Part shown: positions 25,196 to 35,705 of the stretch, one piece after another
Layout of the letters: each line of letters begins with the position of its first letter
Position numbering within the stretch: position 1 is the stretch's first letter
Source: Berberis thunbergii
Taxonomy: Eukaryota > Streptophyta > Magnoliopsida > Ranunculales > Berberidaceae
Assembly (NCBI GenBank): GCA_003290165.1
Contig: QNQO01001816.1
Span: forward strand, 124,001 to 188,000
Reading direction: 5' to 3'
DNA length: 64,000 nt
Notes under the pieces: model-generated
The model's input: only the letters and a program-made list of their open reading frames with translations
What the model was told of the DNA's origin: nothing
Databases searched by the model: none
Made by a program: the position numbers and the translations under genes

Positions 25196-25517
25196 TTTCC
25201 TTATTGGCATCTTGAAACAACCTTCTACTCTTTTCTAAAAAGATGATTCACACTAATTCACCAACACCCTTGAGGAAACGGCTAGTTATAAGTAAAGCTA
25301 AACCAGCACAAAAAACTAAGTAAACAATTTTATTGAATCAGATGTCAAAACATATGTGATACTGAAGGAATGGGGATTGCTTCTTAATCTAGTTAGGGGC
25401 CTTAATTTCTTGTAAAAATGCGCAGTTTTTTTTTTTTTACAAAATTCAGACCCCACTGCAATATCACAGACGCATGTCATACTGTATGGCAATAACCAAA
25501 GTCGAACCCAAAAGTAC

Positions 25518-25591
25518 CTGCTGCTTCGCTAATTTCTGGCCAGCTTTTTCTCGAATGTTTGGCATAACTTTTAAAACACCCAAATCCATTG
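25518..25591 (-). pseudogene. Captured exon, source gene not identified
   Basis: A 74-bp open stretch with an AG acceptor and a GT donor on the minus strand encodes MDLGVLKVMPNIREK and AGQKLAKQQ. A second candidate exon ends at a GT donor at 25848 and reads upward to about 25915 (HPEKLPIDHNALAFRAEA in one frame). Neither could be assigned to a known family. They are called because their exon-like form and strand match the neighbouring captured fragments. Confidence 0.35.
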
Positions 25592-26142
25592 CTGGTAAGT
25601 ACCACAAGACCAAGCTGTACTGATGTCAGGTTGAACCATGTCATGACACTAAGCTCGGCTGACTGTCAGGATGAAAATAAAAATGGCATCAACCAAAGTG
25701 AAGTTGGTTGGGATAAAGAGATAAAAAATAAAGGAAGGGGGAAAACAACTACAAAATTAAAATAAGAGGAACCTGCAAAGAGATTGACCTAGTACCCTTC
25801 TTCAAATAAAGGAAGGGGGAAATCAAATCACTGAGTCACTCACTGACCTTGTTGTACCCGAGCTTCCGCTCTGAAAGCAAGGGCATTATGATCAATGGGT
25901 AACTTTTCTGGGTGGAGGAGATTGACCTAGTACCCTTCTTCAAATTTTCTTCATTTCATGTTTGAATGCTTCGAGCATGCATGTATCCTTCGTAACAATT
26001 TACAAGTAAAAGCAAGTGAGCGACAGAGACATGAAACCTTTAACTAATGGGTGAAAGAACAATTGAATTTGAGGATTTATTGTATATATACTCAACTTGT
26101 ATGCTCTAGTACTGCTTATAGCTAAAAATGGAAGCAAGGTTA

Positions 26143-26550
26143 CATTGATTTCTTTTATATGAGCAGGTAAACCAGTAATACTCATGAGAGAAGTAAACGA
26201 TACAAAGACAAACACCGCTGCAACTCTCATCTGCAAAAATTGTTGGGATATCTGGGTTATGTTTTTGATGCTCTCTTTTACTGTTGAATAAAGTCAGAAA
26301 CTTCAAAAAAATTAAAATTAAAATTAAAAACACACAACGTAGAATTTCATAAACTCGCCATTACAGATGACAGAGGATGCCCGAGGTTGAAAAATATTGT
26401 ACCAATACAGACTGCAAGAAGAGTGGAGAGAAGCAGTCGAAGCCAAAAGTACTCCCACTCCCTTGACATTATTAACAACGACCTCCATGTTAAAACTGCA
26501 ATCCTGGCCGCACAGCCAGCTTTTCCCCTGCTTTTGAGAGTAGGGCCTTC
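26143..26550 (-). pseudogene. Captured fragment of an ABCG transporter
   Basis: Exon A (about 26355-26550) encodes AARIAVLTWRSLLIMSREWE and then TLLAVCIGTIFFNLGHPLSS, typical of the first part of the ABC-2 membrane domain of half-size ABCG (WBC) proteins, closest in my reading to the ABCG3 type. Exon B (about 26143-26230) encodes RVAAVFVFVSFTSLMSITG followed by LPAHIKEI, the next part of the same domain. A GT donor follows exon B. The nucleotide-binding domain is absent. The donor after exon A is unclear, so splicing between A and B may be impaired. Confidence 0.8.
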
Positions 26551-27196
26551 CTACAAAATATAAATACAAATGAGGTACAAATTGATCAATTTAGTCTAGT
26601 TCAAGATCTTATAATCACAGATTTCAACATGATAAACTGGATATTTCATCCAATCAGCCAACCTATTGTATGTGTAGGCTTGACACCTACTGTGCCTAGT
26701 TAGAATCCATTGTACATCCAAAGAAGGACAGCAATAGTATCAAAAGAAAATAGATAAAGGAAAGAACATGTAATGGATTAGAAACTTCAAATAATGAAGC
26801 AGAGGTGGAATAGAAAAACCATAGAACGAGCCGGAGCCTACTACACCAAATTCTAGAAGATTTGTTGCATGGAGTTCTTTGTTTAGGAATGGAGAACAAG
26901 TGTTACGCCGCATAGACAACGTTGGGAGTAACTTGTTTCACTTAAGACTAAATAGGTGGTGATGGTGGAATGATGGTAGAGCACTGGATGGGCTTCTCAT
27001 CAAAACTAAAGGTTGCAAAGAAATGTGTTGGTGGCATGATAGTTGTGATAAGTATAACCAAGATACATGAAAGAGTTTTCAGGAAGAAAAAAAAAAGAGA
27101 GAAAAAAAATTTATTGAATATTCAGATTAGAATTGTTTCGACACAACTGAAACTGTAAAGCAGAATGTCATTCAATATTAAGATTCCTAACCATAC

Positions 27197-27394
27197 CTTG
27201 ACAAGATCTCCGAGTTCCTCTCTGCATTCAAGTTTATCCTCAACCAACCAGTTCTCCAAAAGATTCTTTTTGTTCCGATTCACAACTAAACGAGATAATT
27301 CCAAAGACTCAAATGCATTGAGCTTTCCTTTAGTTAACAATGTCCCAAAGTACTGCAACAATGGTGGAGTTTGCCCAGCTTGCACAGGAACACT
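27197..27394 (-). pseudogene. Captured exon of clathrin heavy chain
   Basis: A 66-codon exon, phase 0 at both ends, encodes [20 protein letters not shown], then [16 protein letters not shown] and [19 protein letters not shown]. This is the start of the ankle/heavy-chain repeat region of plant clathrin heavy chain. It is open throughout and keeps TTTTGCAG acceptor and GTATGG donor sequences. No other clathrin exon was found in the element. Confidence 0.92.
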
Positions 27395-27489
27395 CTGCAA
27401 AAGGAAAGGTAAATATCAAAGACCAATCAAATGCCATGCTTCTTTTCTGCTCCCAGGATATCAATACATAAGATAAGAAATGAAAGCAG

Positions 27490-27598
27490 TGCTAGGTCGC
27501 TTAGCTCCTTTTCTGTGATTACCAAGTCGGGTTTAAACTTAAGAATCTGAACACGGATTCCTTCAATGTATTCTTCTTCCATCTTCAGTAAAACTGCC
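27490..27598 (-). pseudogene. Captured fragment of chaperonin CCT subunit gamma
   Basis: The open stretch encodes LLKMEEEYIEGIRVQ followed by ILKFKPDLVITEKELSDLA, which matches TCP-1/CCT gamma (CCT3) in the apical domain. It begins at an AG acceptor. At the 3' side the match ends at S-D-L-A without an obvious donor, so this is probably a capture breakpoint. It lies only about 100 bases from the clathrin exon. Confidence 0.82.
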
Positions 27599-28798
27599 CT
27601 GGTAGATCATTTAGCAAAACTACATTAGGTAATGCATAACTTGGACCAAGTACAGAAATAACGGACCATCAGTAATTAACTATATAGTTAAATTGGAAGA
27701 AAACTATTCGGTCTATTCTACAAAACAAATTACGATGCCAGGACACAAGGTATGCATGGACACTGAATCACTGATACAGGGTACAGAGTGAATTTTAGAC
27801 AATTTAGAACACAGATCAACAGATACTAATAAGAGATCAAAACATTGTCCAGTATATTTATTTCGTAGAGAGGTGACCTAAGCTGACATTATTTGTATCA
27901 ACAAGACTACAACCTCTAAGCAATATGCAATATGAATTTCGAACATGAAACCAAGATACAAACATAATGTTGTTATAATTTTTCATTTTTGTGTACCTAA
28001 AAGGATATAAATGCCCTCATAGAATCCAATAAAGTAATAATTTACAGAAACAAAATGGCGACCAATACGAACACATTTTTATAGTTCATAATAGGCTTCA
28101 TGCTATACAGAAGCAAGATAGGATTACCATCCCATCACAAAAGAGTACATAATATATAATATCTATTTGTTCACTTTGTATATCGAAAATTATTTAGCAC
28201 CTTTTTTGTGTGTAAATGCATGTTCTAACTTTTACACGACACAAATCATCAACGATTTTCAAAGCAGATAAATCAGCACATGAAGAAGAAGAGAGCTTGG
28301 TAGATTGGGAGAGTGAGAAGGTGAAGGAACTTTTTGTTCATTTGGTTTCATTCAAGAAAATGGCGGCAGTAAGTAGTGGACCCATTTAGCTAACACCTGA
28401 AGTTTTGATTCTAACCTCAAATCTGATCCTAAGTAAAGTTGCAAGTTGGGCATGCTCTACCCAACATTTACACAGCAACGAGCCTGTTGAATCTTTCCAA
28501 ACTTGCCAAAATAACAATTGTACCAATGACATTTATTTTTAATAGGTAAACTGCATGAAATTAGAAAAAAATGATAGACACTAGTCTTCGTGTGTGTGCA
28601 TGAGTACTGACATAGTAATACTACTGTGTCTATTGCACAATGATAGCATGCACTATAGGGTCCGAGGTTCTTAGGAAAACATCAAAGTGAAATTAACCAC
28701 CATACTGAACAATTATAGGGCCATAAAATTTGATTGATGCATGCCAACAGGAAACATACAAAAATAGAAACTTTGGAACTAAAGATAAGAATGGATAC

Positions 28799-28945
28799 CT
28801 CATCCTTTTGGCCAAACAATGCCTTCGCCAAGGCGTTCACTTCAACAACCTTCTGTGCAACAAATGCAAGCCATGATTTGATTTCATCATCTAGCAAATG
28901 CAGTGTCTCCCAATGAGAATTCACAGTAATATCTACCCCTGCAAG
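28799..28945 (-). pseudogene. Captured exon of cobalamin-independent methionine synthase
   Basis: A 49-codon exon, phase 0 at both ends, encodes [20 protein letters not shown] then [20 protein letters not shown] and KALFGQKDE. The second half matches plant methionine synthase (MetE type, METS) closely. The acceptor (TGCAG) and donor (GTATCC) are intact. The catalytic C-terminal half with the zinc ligands is absent. Confidence 0.9.
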
Positions 28946-30549
28946 CTGCAAATCCGATATCATCAACAGTAAAAAATAAATTAGTAAAAATGCTCGTCCA
29001 TGCCAATTCTGAGAAAGTAAACTAAACTCATTACAGACAGACCCATATCATTTGATTTGTTAACCTGTCTCTAAAACAAGATATGGAAGTAAAGAACAAA
29101 TCGGAATCCCAGAAATTTCAGGCAACAAAGCAATTGCAAAGAGTTACACGCTTGCCATGTTAGTGTCCAGATTAGAAAACATAAACGCTTTCCAAGCTGA
29201 GAGTAACCTTTCGGGTAATGAAAGTAGGTGCAAATGTATATTAAGAGATTAGGCATGTATAGATTCAAAATTTATCAAATGAAGGGAGAGATACAATTAT
29301 GCTTATACTATTGTATTCATGTTGGGTCTTCATTCAATGATACCATGTTTAACAAGGCAAAACACACGGACAAATTTTGTATCTTCTATGCTCTACATGA
29401 ATGCAAAAGATGTGAAATTTGGGCTACATGACAGCAATGGGCTAGGTCAATGAAATGATCATGCTGTAAAATGTTGCATTACCACATATTCTGATATGTA
29501 ATTGTACTTAATCATCTAAAATTGAAAGGTTTCCTCAAAATGCTGCAAAGTGAAGGAAGAAAAATTTAACTTTGTACTCAAAGCATATTGAATAAGAAAA
29601 AGGAAAATAATTATATAATATTACAATAATGCAGGTGGGTATCTACTTGACTTCCTTTGATGATCTTGGATAGCATGAATCAGGCTATAACTAGTTTACA
29701 GATGATATTGAGTGTTATAGAGAAAATATATTATTTTAATATTTCATTTACAATTGACAAAAGAAAAAAGAAAAAAAAAACAGGGCATGAAAGATGAAAC
29801 AAGATAAGAAGGGCAAATGCAAACTTATTAAATATCAGACTTATTATATAGCAGTGACAATTGATAATATTATTATTATCAGAGGTATTTGTTAACATTT
29901 TGAGGAGTCCATAGACCATTTGCTTACTATGTGTCCTATTGCTTTTGAGTTTTGGTCTATGGACCTAGCAGAGTTCAATAATATGCAGGCTAAAGTTTTA
30001 ACTCTATTCCAAAGGATCAACTTGAGTCTCTTCCTGTAAAAGTCTCATTATGCTCTGCAAGCCCTATCATCAAAAAGTAACAAAATCTACCTATCCCCAA
30101 TGAACAGAACTACAGGCATCTCTTGAATAATTCATACAACATTCACCAATCAACTTATTGGTAATAACAAGGAAAGCCAAACAAGTTCAAAATGTATAAC
30201 GTTGTAGCTTTATTTTCTTTGTGTACTGAGAGTGTATCCTTTCTTTCTTCCTAAGAATGGGCAAGAAAAAGAATAATTGGATCGACATACCATATTTGGT
30301 TTAAGAATTAATAATTTCAAATAATATTAATATAGATCAGTACAAAACAAATACAATTGTAGGTCATATATAATGGCAAAAAAATATACATGAAAGAAAA
30401 TCACTTCATGAGGGAAATCGAGGCCTCATTGACCACTATATCCAGGTCACCTGAATAGTTAAGCATATTTGACAGTGAAAAAACAATAGCTAAAGTATTC
30501 AAATGAAAGTGTAGTACTAAATTTTAATTAATTATCCATCACCACTGAC

Positions 30550-30652
30550 CTGTGGGTTTCTTGACACCCAATACATATCACCATCAAAATTACCATTTGC
30601 AATCTCATCTGCCAAGGAGCGTGGGCCTTTAGTAGGAAAGAAAATAGCGTAT
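30550..30652 (-). pseudogene. Captured fragment of an RDR-type RNA-dependent RNA polymerase
   Basis: The stretch encodes KYAIFFPTKGPRSLADEIA then NGNFDGDMYWVSRNPQ, ending at a GT donor (GTCAGT). It matches the catalytic site of the plant RDR3/4/5 clade, whose motif is DFDGD; here the first Asp is Asn (NFDGD). These host enzymes act in RNA silencing. It abuts the DUF971 exon with only about 10 bases between them, so two captured genes were fused here. It is far too short to be active. Confidence 0.82.
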
Positions 30653-30662
30653 TTGGAATTAC

Positions 30663-30770
30663 CTTTTCACCACCTATTGACCTAATCTTGCTGTCAGCCG
30701 CAGGGTTGTTTACACGAAGAAACTCAGCTGACAAATTGAAGATACTACCGTTTGCATATTGCACCTCCAC
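30663..30770 (-). pseudogene. Captured exon of a DUF971 (GBBH-like N-terminal) protein
   Basis: A 36-codon exon, phase 0 at both ends, encodes VEVQYANGSIFNLSAEFLRV, NNPAADSKIRSI and GGEK. This matches the DUF971 domain of a small conserved plant protein of unknown role. The acceptor (TTTCAG) is intact. The donor GT is kept, but only about eight bases of its intron remain before RDR sequence starts. Confidence 0.78.
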
Positions 30771-31702
30771 CTGAAACAAGCAGACAGTATTGATTTAAGA
30801 AATCAAGTTAATGTGATTCTTAATAGAAAATTAACATAATGTACTAATGTAAGGGTTGTATTGCAACAAGTATTTTTCTTTTGATGTCTCGAAGATATTA
30901 ACACAAGTAAATTCCATTCACTGAAGGCACAATGAAAAAAAAACCAAGTAATATAGGAGTCAATGCATCCAGATAAATAATATTGGAAAATCTGGTGACT
31001 AGAGGGAAATATGATTGTAGCAACACATGGTATTCGAAGTAATCGGGATTAATATTGAACCTAATGAAGTGAGCTTCTTGAGGAAACTGAGATTTGAGGA
31101 AACTACCATTGACAGCAAAAGCTTAATGTCCTTTTGAACAATGATTAATATTGGGATTAATATTGAACCTGGTGTGATGTTTGTAGAATATTTAGGATCC
31201 CCATTACCCAGAGACATATGGCATTTGGTTTGCCTTTTTGTCTAATTAATTTATTTTTAGAAAGAACAACTTGGAAACTCCCAAGTAATAATAACAAATG
31301 GTAACCAAACCAACAGTTGTGCTTCAAAGACGACCTAGCATACAAGCTACAAGCTCTGACTCGAACAAGATAATTAACACAGATCATACCCCTTTTGTGG
31401 TATTATATATGAAATGGCCTTCTAGTTTTTCCTCTTGTGATTATTGCGCTTCGTTTTTGTGATGGTGCTTCCTAACACCCATCATCCAAATCTGGGTTTC
31501 GTACTCATGAAAGTAGTTATCTAAGTCTCATAAGCTATGTTATGCACTTACATTAGCCAACACAGTGATTCCAACCATAGTGCAGATCAAATGCATTGAT
31601 TCAAATCCTCAGATTTCTTCTCTTGATGATTAAAATACCACAATGTGAAATAACTTCAAACTATTCTGGTTTCATATATGATAGAACTAACATTCTAACA
31701 AA

Positions 31703-31703
<1 letters not shown>

Positions 31704-31785
<82 letters not shown>
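31704..31785. repeat. (TAA)n microsatellite
   Basis: About 27 uninterrupted trinucleotide units within the right part of the CACTA element. Long perfect runs of this kind are usually length-polymorphic. Confidence 0.95.
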
Positions 31786-32039
31786 TGCTCTCATCCATTC
31801 ACCACTTATAAGTCACAATCACACTACAATAAAGCAGGAACAAATTTTTTTTTCCTGAAGTTCAACCATGAAATTATGCTACAAACCAAAAAATGCAATA
31901 ATTACCATTGACATTTTCATGGTGATAAATTTTGGAAATGGGAGGGAAAAGAATGTGTCCTGAAATGAGACATTTTCATGGTGACATTTTCATCGAACCC
32001 TAATTTCACCAAAAATAAAAGAGAGAGAAAGTACCTGTT

Positions 32040-32340
32040 TGGTGCAATGGCTGATCGATTTTGAAGACGTCGAGGACCAGGGAAGGAGGGGAGAAGGGAA
32101 GTCGAGGGAGGAGCAGGGAAGTCGAAGGAGGAGCAGCGAAGTCGTCGTGGGAGGAGCAGCGAAGTCGAGGGAGCAGGGAAGGAGGGGAGGAGGGAAGTCG
32201 AGGGAGGGAGCAGGGAAGGAGGACGAGCAGGGACGGAGAGTCGAGGGAGGGAGCAGGGAAGGAGAAGAAATCGAGGGAAGTCGAGTGGAGGGAGCTTCGG
32301 TTTTGTCGATGGAATTCGAGTGGAGGGAAGGTCGAGCGCC
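32040..32340 (-). repeat. Purine-rich degenerate tandem repeat beside the right CACTA end
   Basis: The plus strand repeats variants of GGAGGAGCAGGGAAGTCGA over about 300 bp. The minus strand is open in two overlapping frames, giving Ser/Pro/Leu-rich proteins of about 135-140 residues with ATGs near 32342 and 32413. These are probably by-products of the repeat. Because it lies at the 5' end of all captured fragments, it could serve as a leader exon of a chimeric transcript. That is conjecture. Confidence 0.5.
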
Positions 32341-32374
32341 AAAATAGTCCGCCTAATTTTTTTTTCACCTTTTC

Positions 32375-32730
32375 ATGTAGCCACGGTTTTGAGCCGTTGC
32401 TAGCCATAGCCACGGTTTAGAACCGTTGCTAAATTTTTTTGTTGCAACGGTTTAGAGCCGTTGCTAGACATAGCCACGGTTTAAAACCGTTGCTAAATTT
32501 TTTTTTGCAACGGTTCTGAGCCGTTGCTAATAATGCCCACGGTCTGAAGCCGTTGCTACTATTAGCCACGGTTTTTAGCCATGCCAAATATACCAACGGT
32601 TTTAAGCCGTGGCCAGGTTTTTTTTACCCACGGTTTTCAGCCGTTGGTACATTTAGCTACGGTTTTTGGCCGTGGCAAATCAACCAACGGTTTAGAACCG
32701 TGGCTAACTCGGCGTAGCTAAACGGGGTTT
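32375..32730. repeat. Right subterminal repeat array of the CACTA element
   Basis: Palindromes of the same type as at the left end, for example GCCACGGTTTTGAGCCGTTG at 32381, repeat up to the terminus. The presence of matching arrays inside both ends supports a single element rather than two fragments. Confidence 0.88.
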
Positions 32731-32832
32731 TTGGTGTAGTGATAATAAAATACCATTCTTTTATATTGTCTTTCTTTCTTGCATTTCAAACTAAAAACTA
32801 TTGTGAAAGTGTTATGACCAAAGACATTGACA

Positions 32833-33274
32833 TGTTGGAAAAATTATTAATGTGGGCACACATATGCAATACAATGTGTATTTCTATCTTAAAGTGTAGT
32901 CTATTTAATATGTGATCTAATAGGGGTATTGGACTATAAGGTATTATTAAATAACATGGTGTAAATAAAGATGTAATTTCTAATTTAATGAGGGGTAAAA
33001 TTGAAAATTCAAAGCCCGTAAGTTATACAGTTATAACTTACTAGCGTTATAAATTGTGGTTGGTCCCCGATTGAGTGACGCGTGAAAAAGATTGTTGTCT
33101 GTATTGTTTTCTGTATCCTCTCAACAGAGACTCTAAGTTATGCGCTTAAATCAATTGGAAGATCCAACTCATCAAAATCAAAAAGAAATTGCTATGGATC
33201 AAGATATATTTCTATTATTCCTTTTGTTTCCATTGAATCAACTAGAGTTTTATGTTATTATATCTAAATTAACA
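32833..33274. mobile_element. Solo LTR, 442 bp
   Basis: The segment starts TGTTGGAAAAATT and ends AAATTAACA, the TG...CA form. It is flanked by the 5-bp repeat TGACA (32828-32832 and 33275-33279). The flanks correspond to adjacent sequence in paralogous copies (near 9625-9650 and 16945-16975). No internal retrotransposon sequence is present, so an LTR-LTR recombination is the likely origin. It does not resemble the LTR at 5567-6136. Confidence 0.78.
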
Positions 33275-33302
33275 TGACATTTATAGAATTAGAGATATTA
33301 CA

Positions 33303-33598
33303 TCTGTTGAAACAAATAACATGATAAAGAACAGAGAAATAGAAAAGTACTTGTGAATGCTCAAAAACAGCTTGTCGGCAATGGATTGCGGCATGTCAGC
33401 ATGGAGGACAATTGGATTTGAGCTGTGAATTTGCTGGATCTGAGTTAAACCTTCAAGACAGCTGGAGGAAGAAATAAGAAGAAGGTGAAAGGTGATGGAA
33501 ACCTCCATCACCGCCACCCTCCACTACCTCAACGGCTATAAAAGAGGAATTCCCCTCCTCTTTAGGAGATAATCTTCTTCCATTTAAAAGATTGAAAG
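33303..33598. repeat. Inserted segment, possibly an LTR fragment
   Basis: Sequence starting TGTTGAAACAAATAAC replaces about 0.4 kb of the duplicated flank seen in the other copies. It has a TATA-like GGCTATAAAAGAGG near 33530. No matching CA end or target duplication was found, so the LTR interpretation is weak. Confidence 0.3.
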
Positions 33599-33717
33599 AT
33601 TGTGAAAACCTACTATTGCCGATGGCTATGGGACTCAAAGTTTAAACCTTTTAGTTCTCAGCAGCTCATCCAAAATTCCCCATCACTGTGAAGAGCTCTA
33701 CTAATAGTGACAGTGAA

Positions 33718-33910
33718 ACCAGCGAGGAAATTATAAATGTCGAGGAAACCAGCGAGGAGAGGGACGTGGCAGGGTGGAAGCCGTCCACCCCGCTCGGAAT
33801 GCATGGACAAAAAATTGCGGCCCGCATCCCAAACAGAGTGGACGGCTCCCACCCCGCCACGTCCCTCTCCTCGCTCATTTCCTCGCCCGTTTCCTCGCTC
33901 TCTAGCCTCA
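33718..33910. mobile_element. Hairpin foldback element D
   Basis: A long inverted repeat of about 190 bp with arms carrying GCGAGGAGAGGGACGTGGC and its complement. It contains ATTATAAATGTCGAGG near the left, close to the family end ATTCTAAATGTCGAGG. The empty counterpart is near 17484-17500 in copy 3. The target duplication is not clear, perhaps because the ends are rearranged. Confidence 0.7.
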
Positions 33911-34027
33911 CTCTTAATGAAAAGTTTTGAATTTGTTTGGATCAACAAAGAGCTCATATATAGAAAGCAGCAAAGTGGAATATATATTATTTAACAAAAA
34001 TGTTTACAATTGACCATAGTTCAAAGA

Positions 34028-34186
34028 GATCATTTTGATGTATCATCATCCCCAATTGCAGGTACATTAATCAGACTCTCAAGTTCACCTACAAAAATTT
34101 TCATTGCAGGGCCTGGTAAGCACACTTGAACCACAATCCCATCTTCACCTTTACTGTTCTTGAAGGTATATAAAAGCTTTCCACAA
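34028..34186 (-). pseudogene. BAHD copy 4a, 3' end scrap only
   Basis: The minus strand encodes the last part of a BAHD protein, including [12 protein letters not shown] and CLPGPAM, with a one-base deletion near 34166 relative to copy 2. All upstream sequence is missing. It joins directly to DNA that matches the distal 5' flank of copy 4b (39001-39885). The likely origin is unequal crossing-over that removed the gene body. Confidence 0.75.
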
Positions 34187-35705
34187 TCCCATCTTCAGTC
34201 ATCAGTGTGAACCTTAATAATTGATTAACACTTGTTACCAAATCGAAACTAAGACAGATGAGGTGATGATATTCACAAGTTAAATGTTAAGTGATACTTC
34301 TTATGTCAACAACGGAGATTGAGTATTAGTTTATTGAAAATTCTAGGGGGCGAGTGAAGGAGCGAGGAATGGGTGGTTACACCCATCCCTCTCGAGATAA
34401 GTGAGGGTGCATCTTGCTCCCTAAAAGGGTTCTTGGTTTATATACCGCATGATACCCATTTCCTCGCTGGCTGGAATCACTCAAGTACAAAATATTTTTT
34501 GTTGGAAGCTAAGCAACTAGTTTGCACATGACGTGATTTTAGAATGTTTCAGTTGAAAATCATTCCTTATTTAAAAAGAACCAATTTTTGTTATCGTTAT
34601 GTTGGCAATAAATCTTTAATTAATTTCGTTTACTAATTTGTAATTGGTTAACATTTTTTAGGCTGCATTTGCTGGGAAGTGGGATCGCTTAAAGTAGGTT
34701 GCAAATGTGATCATTTTCTAATTTTTTTTAAAGCGTAATCCTCCAAGACTGATCATGATGATTGAATGATTGCATACTTTGTAAGAAATTGGGGATAAAG
34801 ATTGTTAGAAATTTTTAGCATCATTTTAAAAGAAAATTCTAGACAGCCCGGACTGTCAGCCATTTTTTTATCAGAATTGAGCATTTTTACCTTTCTATGA
34901 ATTGTCCCTTTTAAAATGGCCACATAATTTTGAAGATCAATGAGTCTTGGCTAGTTAATCTTATTCAAATCCCAAACTTTTGATTTTTTTACTTCAAAAA
35001 AAAAACCCCCAACAAAACTTAGAGAATGAGGTTTGTTTTATTTTATTTCAAAATATAACCCTTTTTTCACTCATTTACGTTTCAACCCCAAACTATTTGT
35101 CTTCTCCAAACCCAAAAAGTCCATCTTTTTTTACCTAAGGTTTTTAGAAAATGAAATTGAAAAAGGCAATGATTTCCAAGCCAATCAAATCAAATCGAAT
35201 CTTATTCCTATGACTTCAAAGTGCAAGTGTGGAGTAGAAGAAGTTTTTATTAAAGAAGATATAACAGCCGTGTGTAGACAGGCTCAGAGGTTGACAAACT
35301 ATGTCTCGTATCGATTGGATGAGAAAATGGGACATACTATATGTGTGCAATGCTAGATCTCCTTAATGAGACATGTTTTAAACCCTTCATGCTCGAACCT
35401 AAATAGGGAAAAAAAACAATGTTCACACATCCAATCCCTTTTCTGTTCCAGTCTTCCAAAAGTTAGTTTTCAGAAATTTGTGATATGTTTTCCAATTGTC
35501 CAGGGATGTGAACTTTTGCTACCAGCCTACCAGTTAACTTCTGGATCTGCATACAATCAAGCAGGAAAGTGTTGTTTAAATGAATTTGAAAGAGAGTTGT
35601 ATTTAACTCGGCGAAGATTGTTGTTGTCTAAGCAATTGGAGTTCCATTTACATCTTTAGTAAGTTAACAAAACAAGCTAGGATGTGTATAAGTTTCTTAG
35701 ATCAT
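34187..35705. repeat. Segment partly duplicated at 39001-39885
   Basis: The ends match: 34210-34330 corresponds to 39001-39120 and 35366-35700 to 39510-39885. The middle does not match. A degenerate foldback of about 95 bp lies at 34333-34427 at the same TATTAGTTT site that element B uses at 20456, so it may be an old copy of that insertion. An open frame of 107 codons at 35033-35356 has no recognised domain and is not called as a gene. Confidence 0.6.

Noticed and set aside
28682..28966. A 94-residue open frame that could be read as a small gene
   Set aside because: Its core is a captured methionine synthase exon; the two ends are intron or flank read through the splice sites.
32061..32420. 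Plus-strand Arg/Glu/Gly-rich open frame
   Set aside because: It is a direct product of the purine-rich tandem repeat; any frame through it stays open.
35033..35356. 107-codon open frame with a CKCGVEEVF stretch
   Set aside because: A few Cys residues are not enough for a zinc-binding call. It lies in recombined intergenic DNA with no supporting homology.
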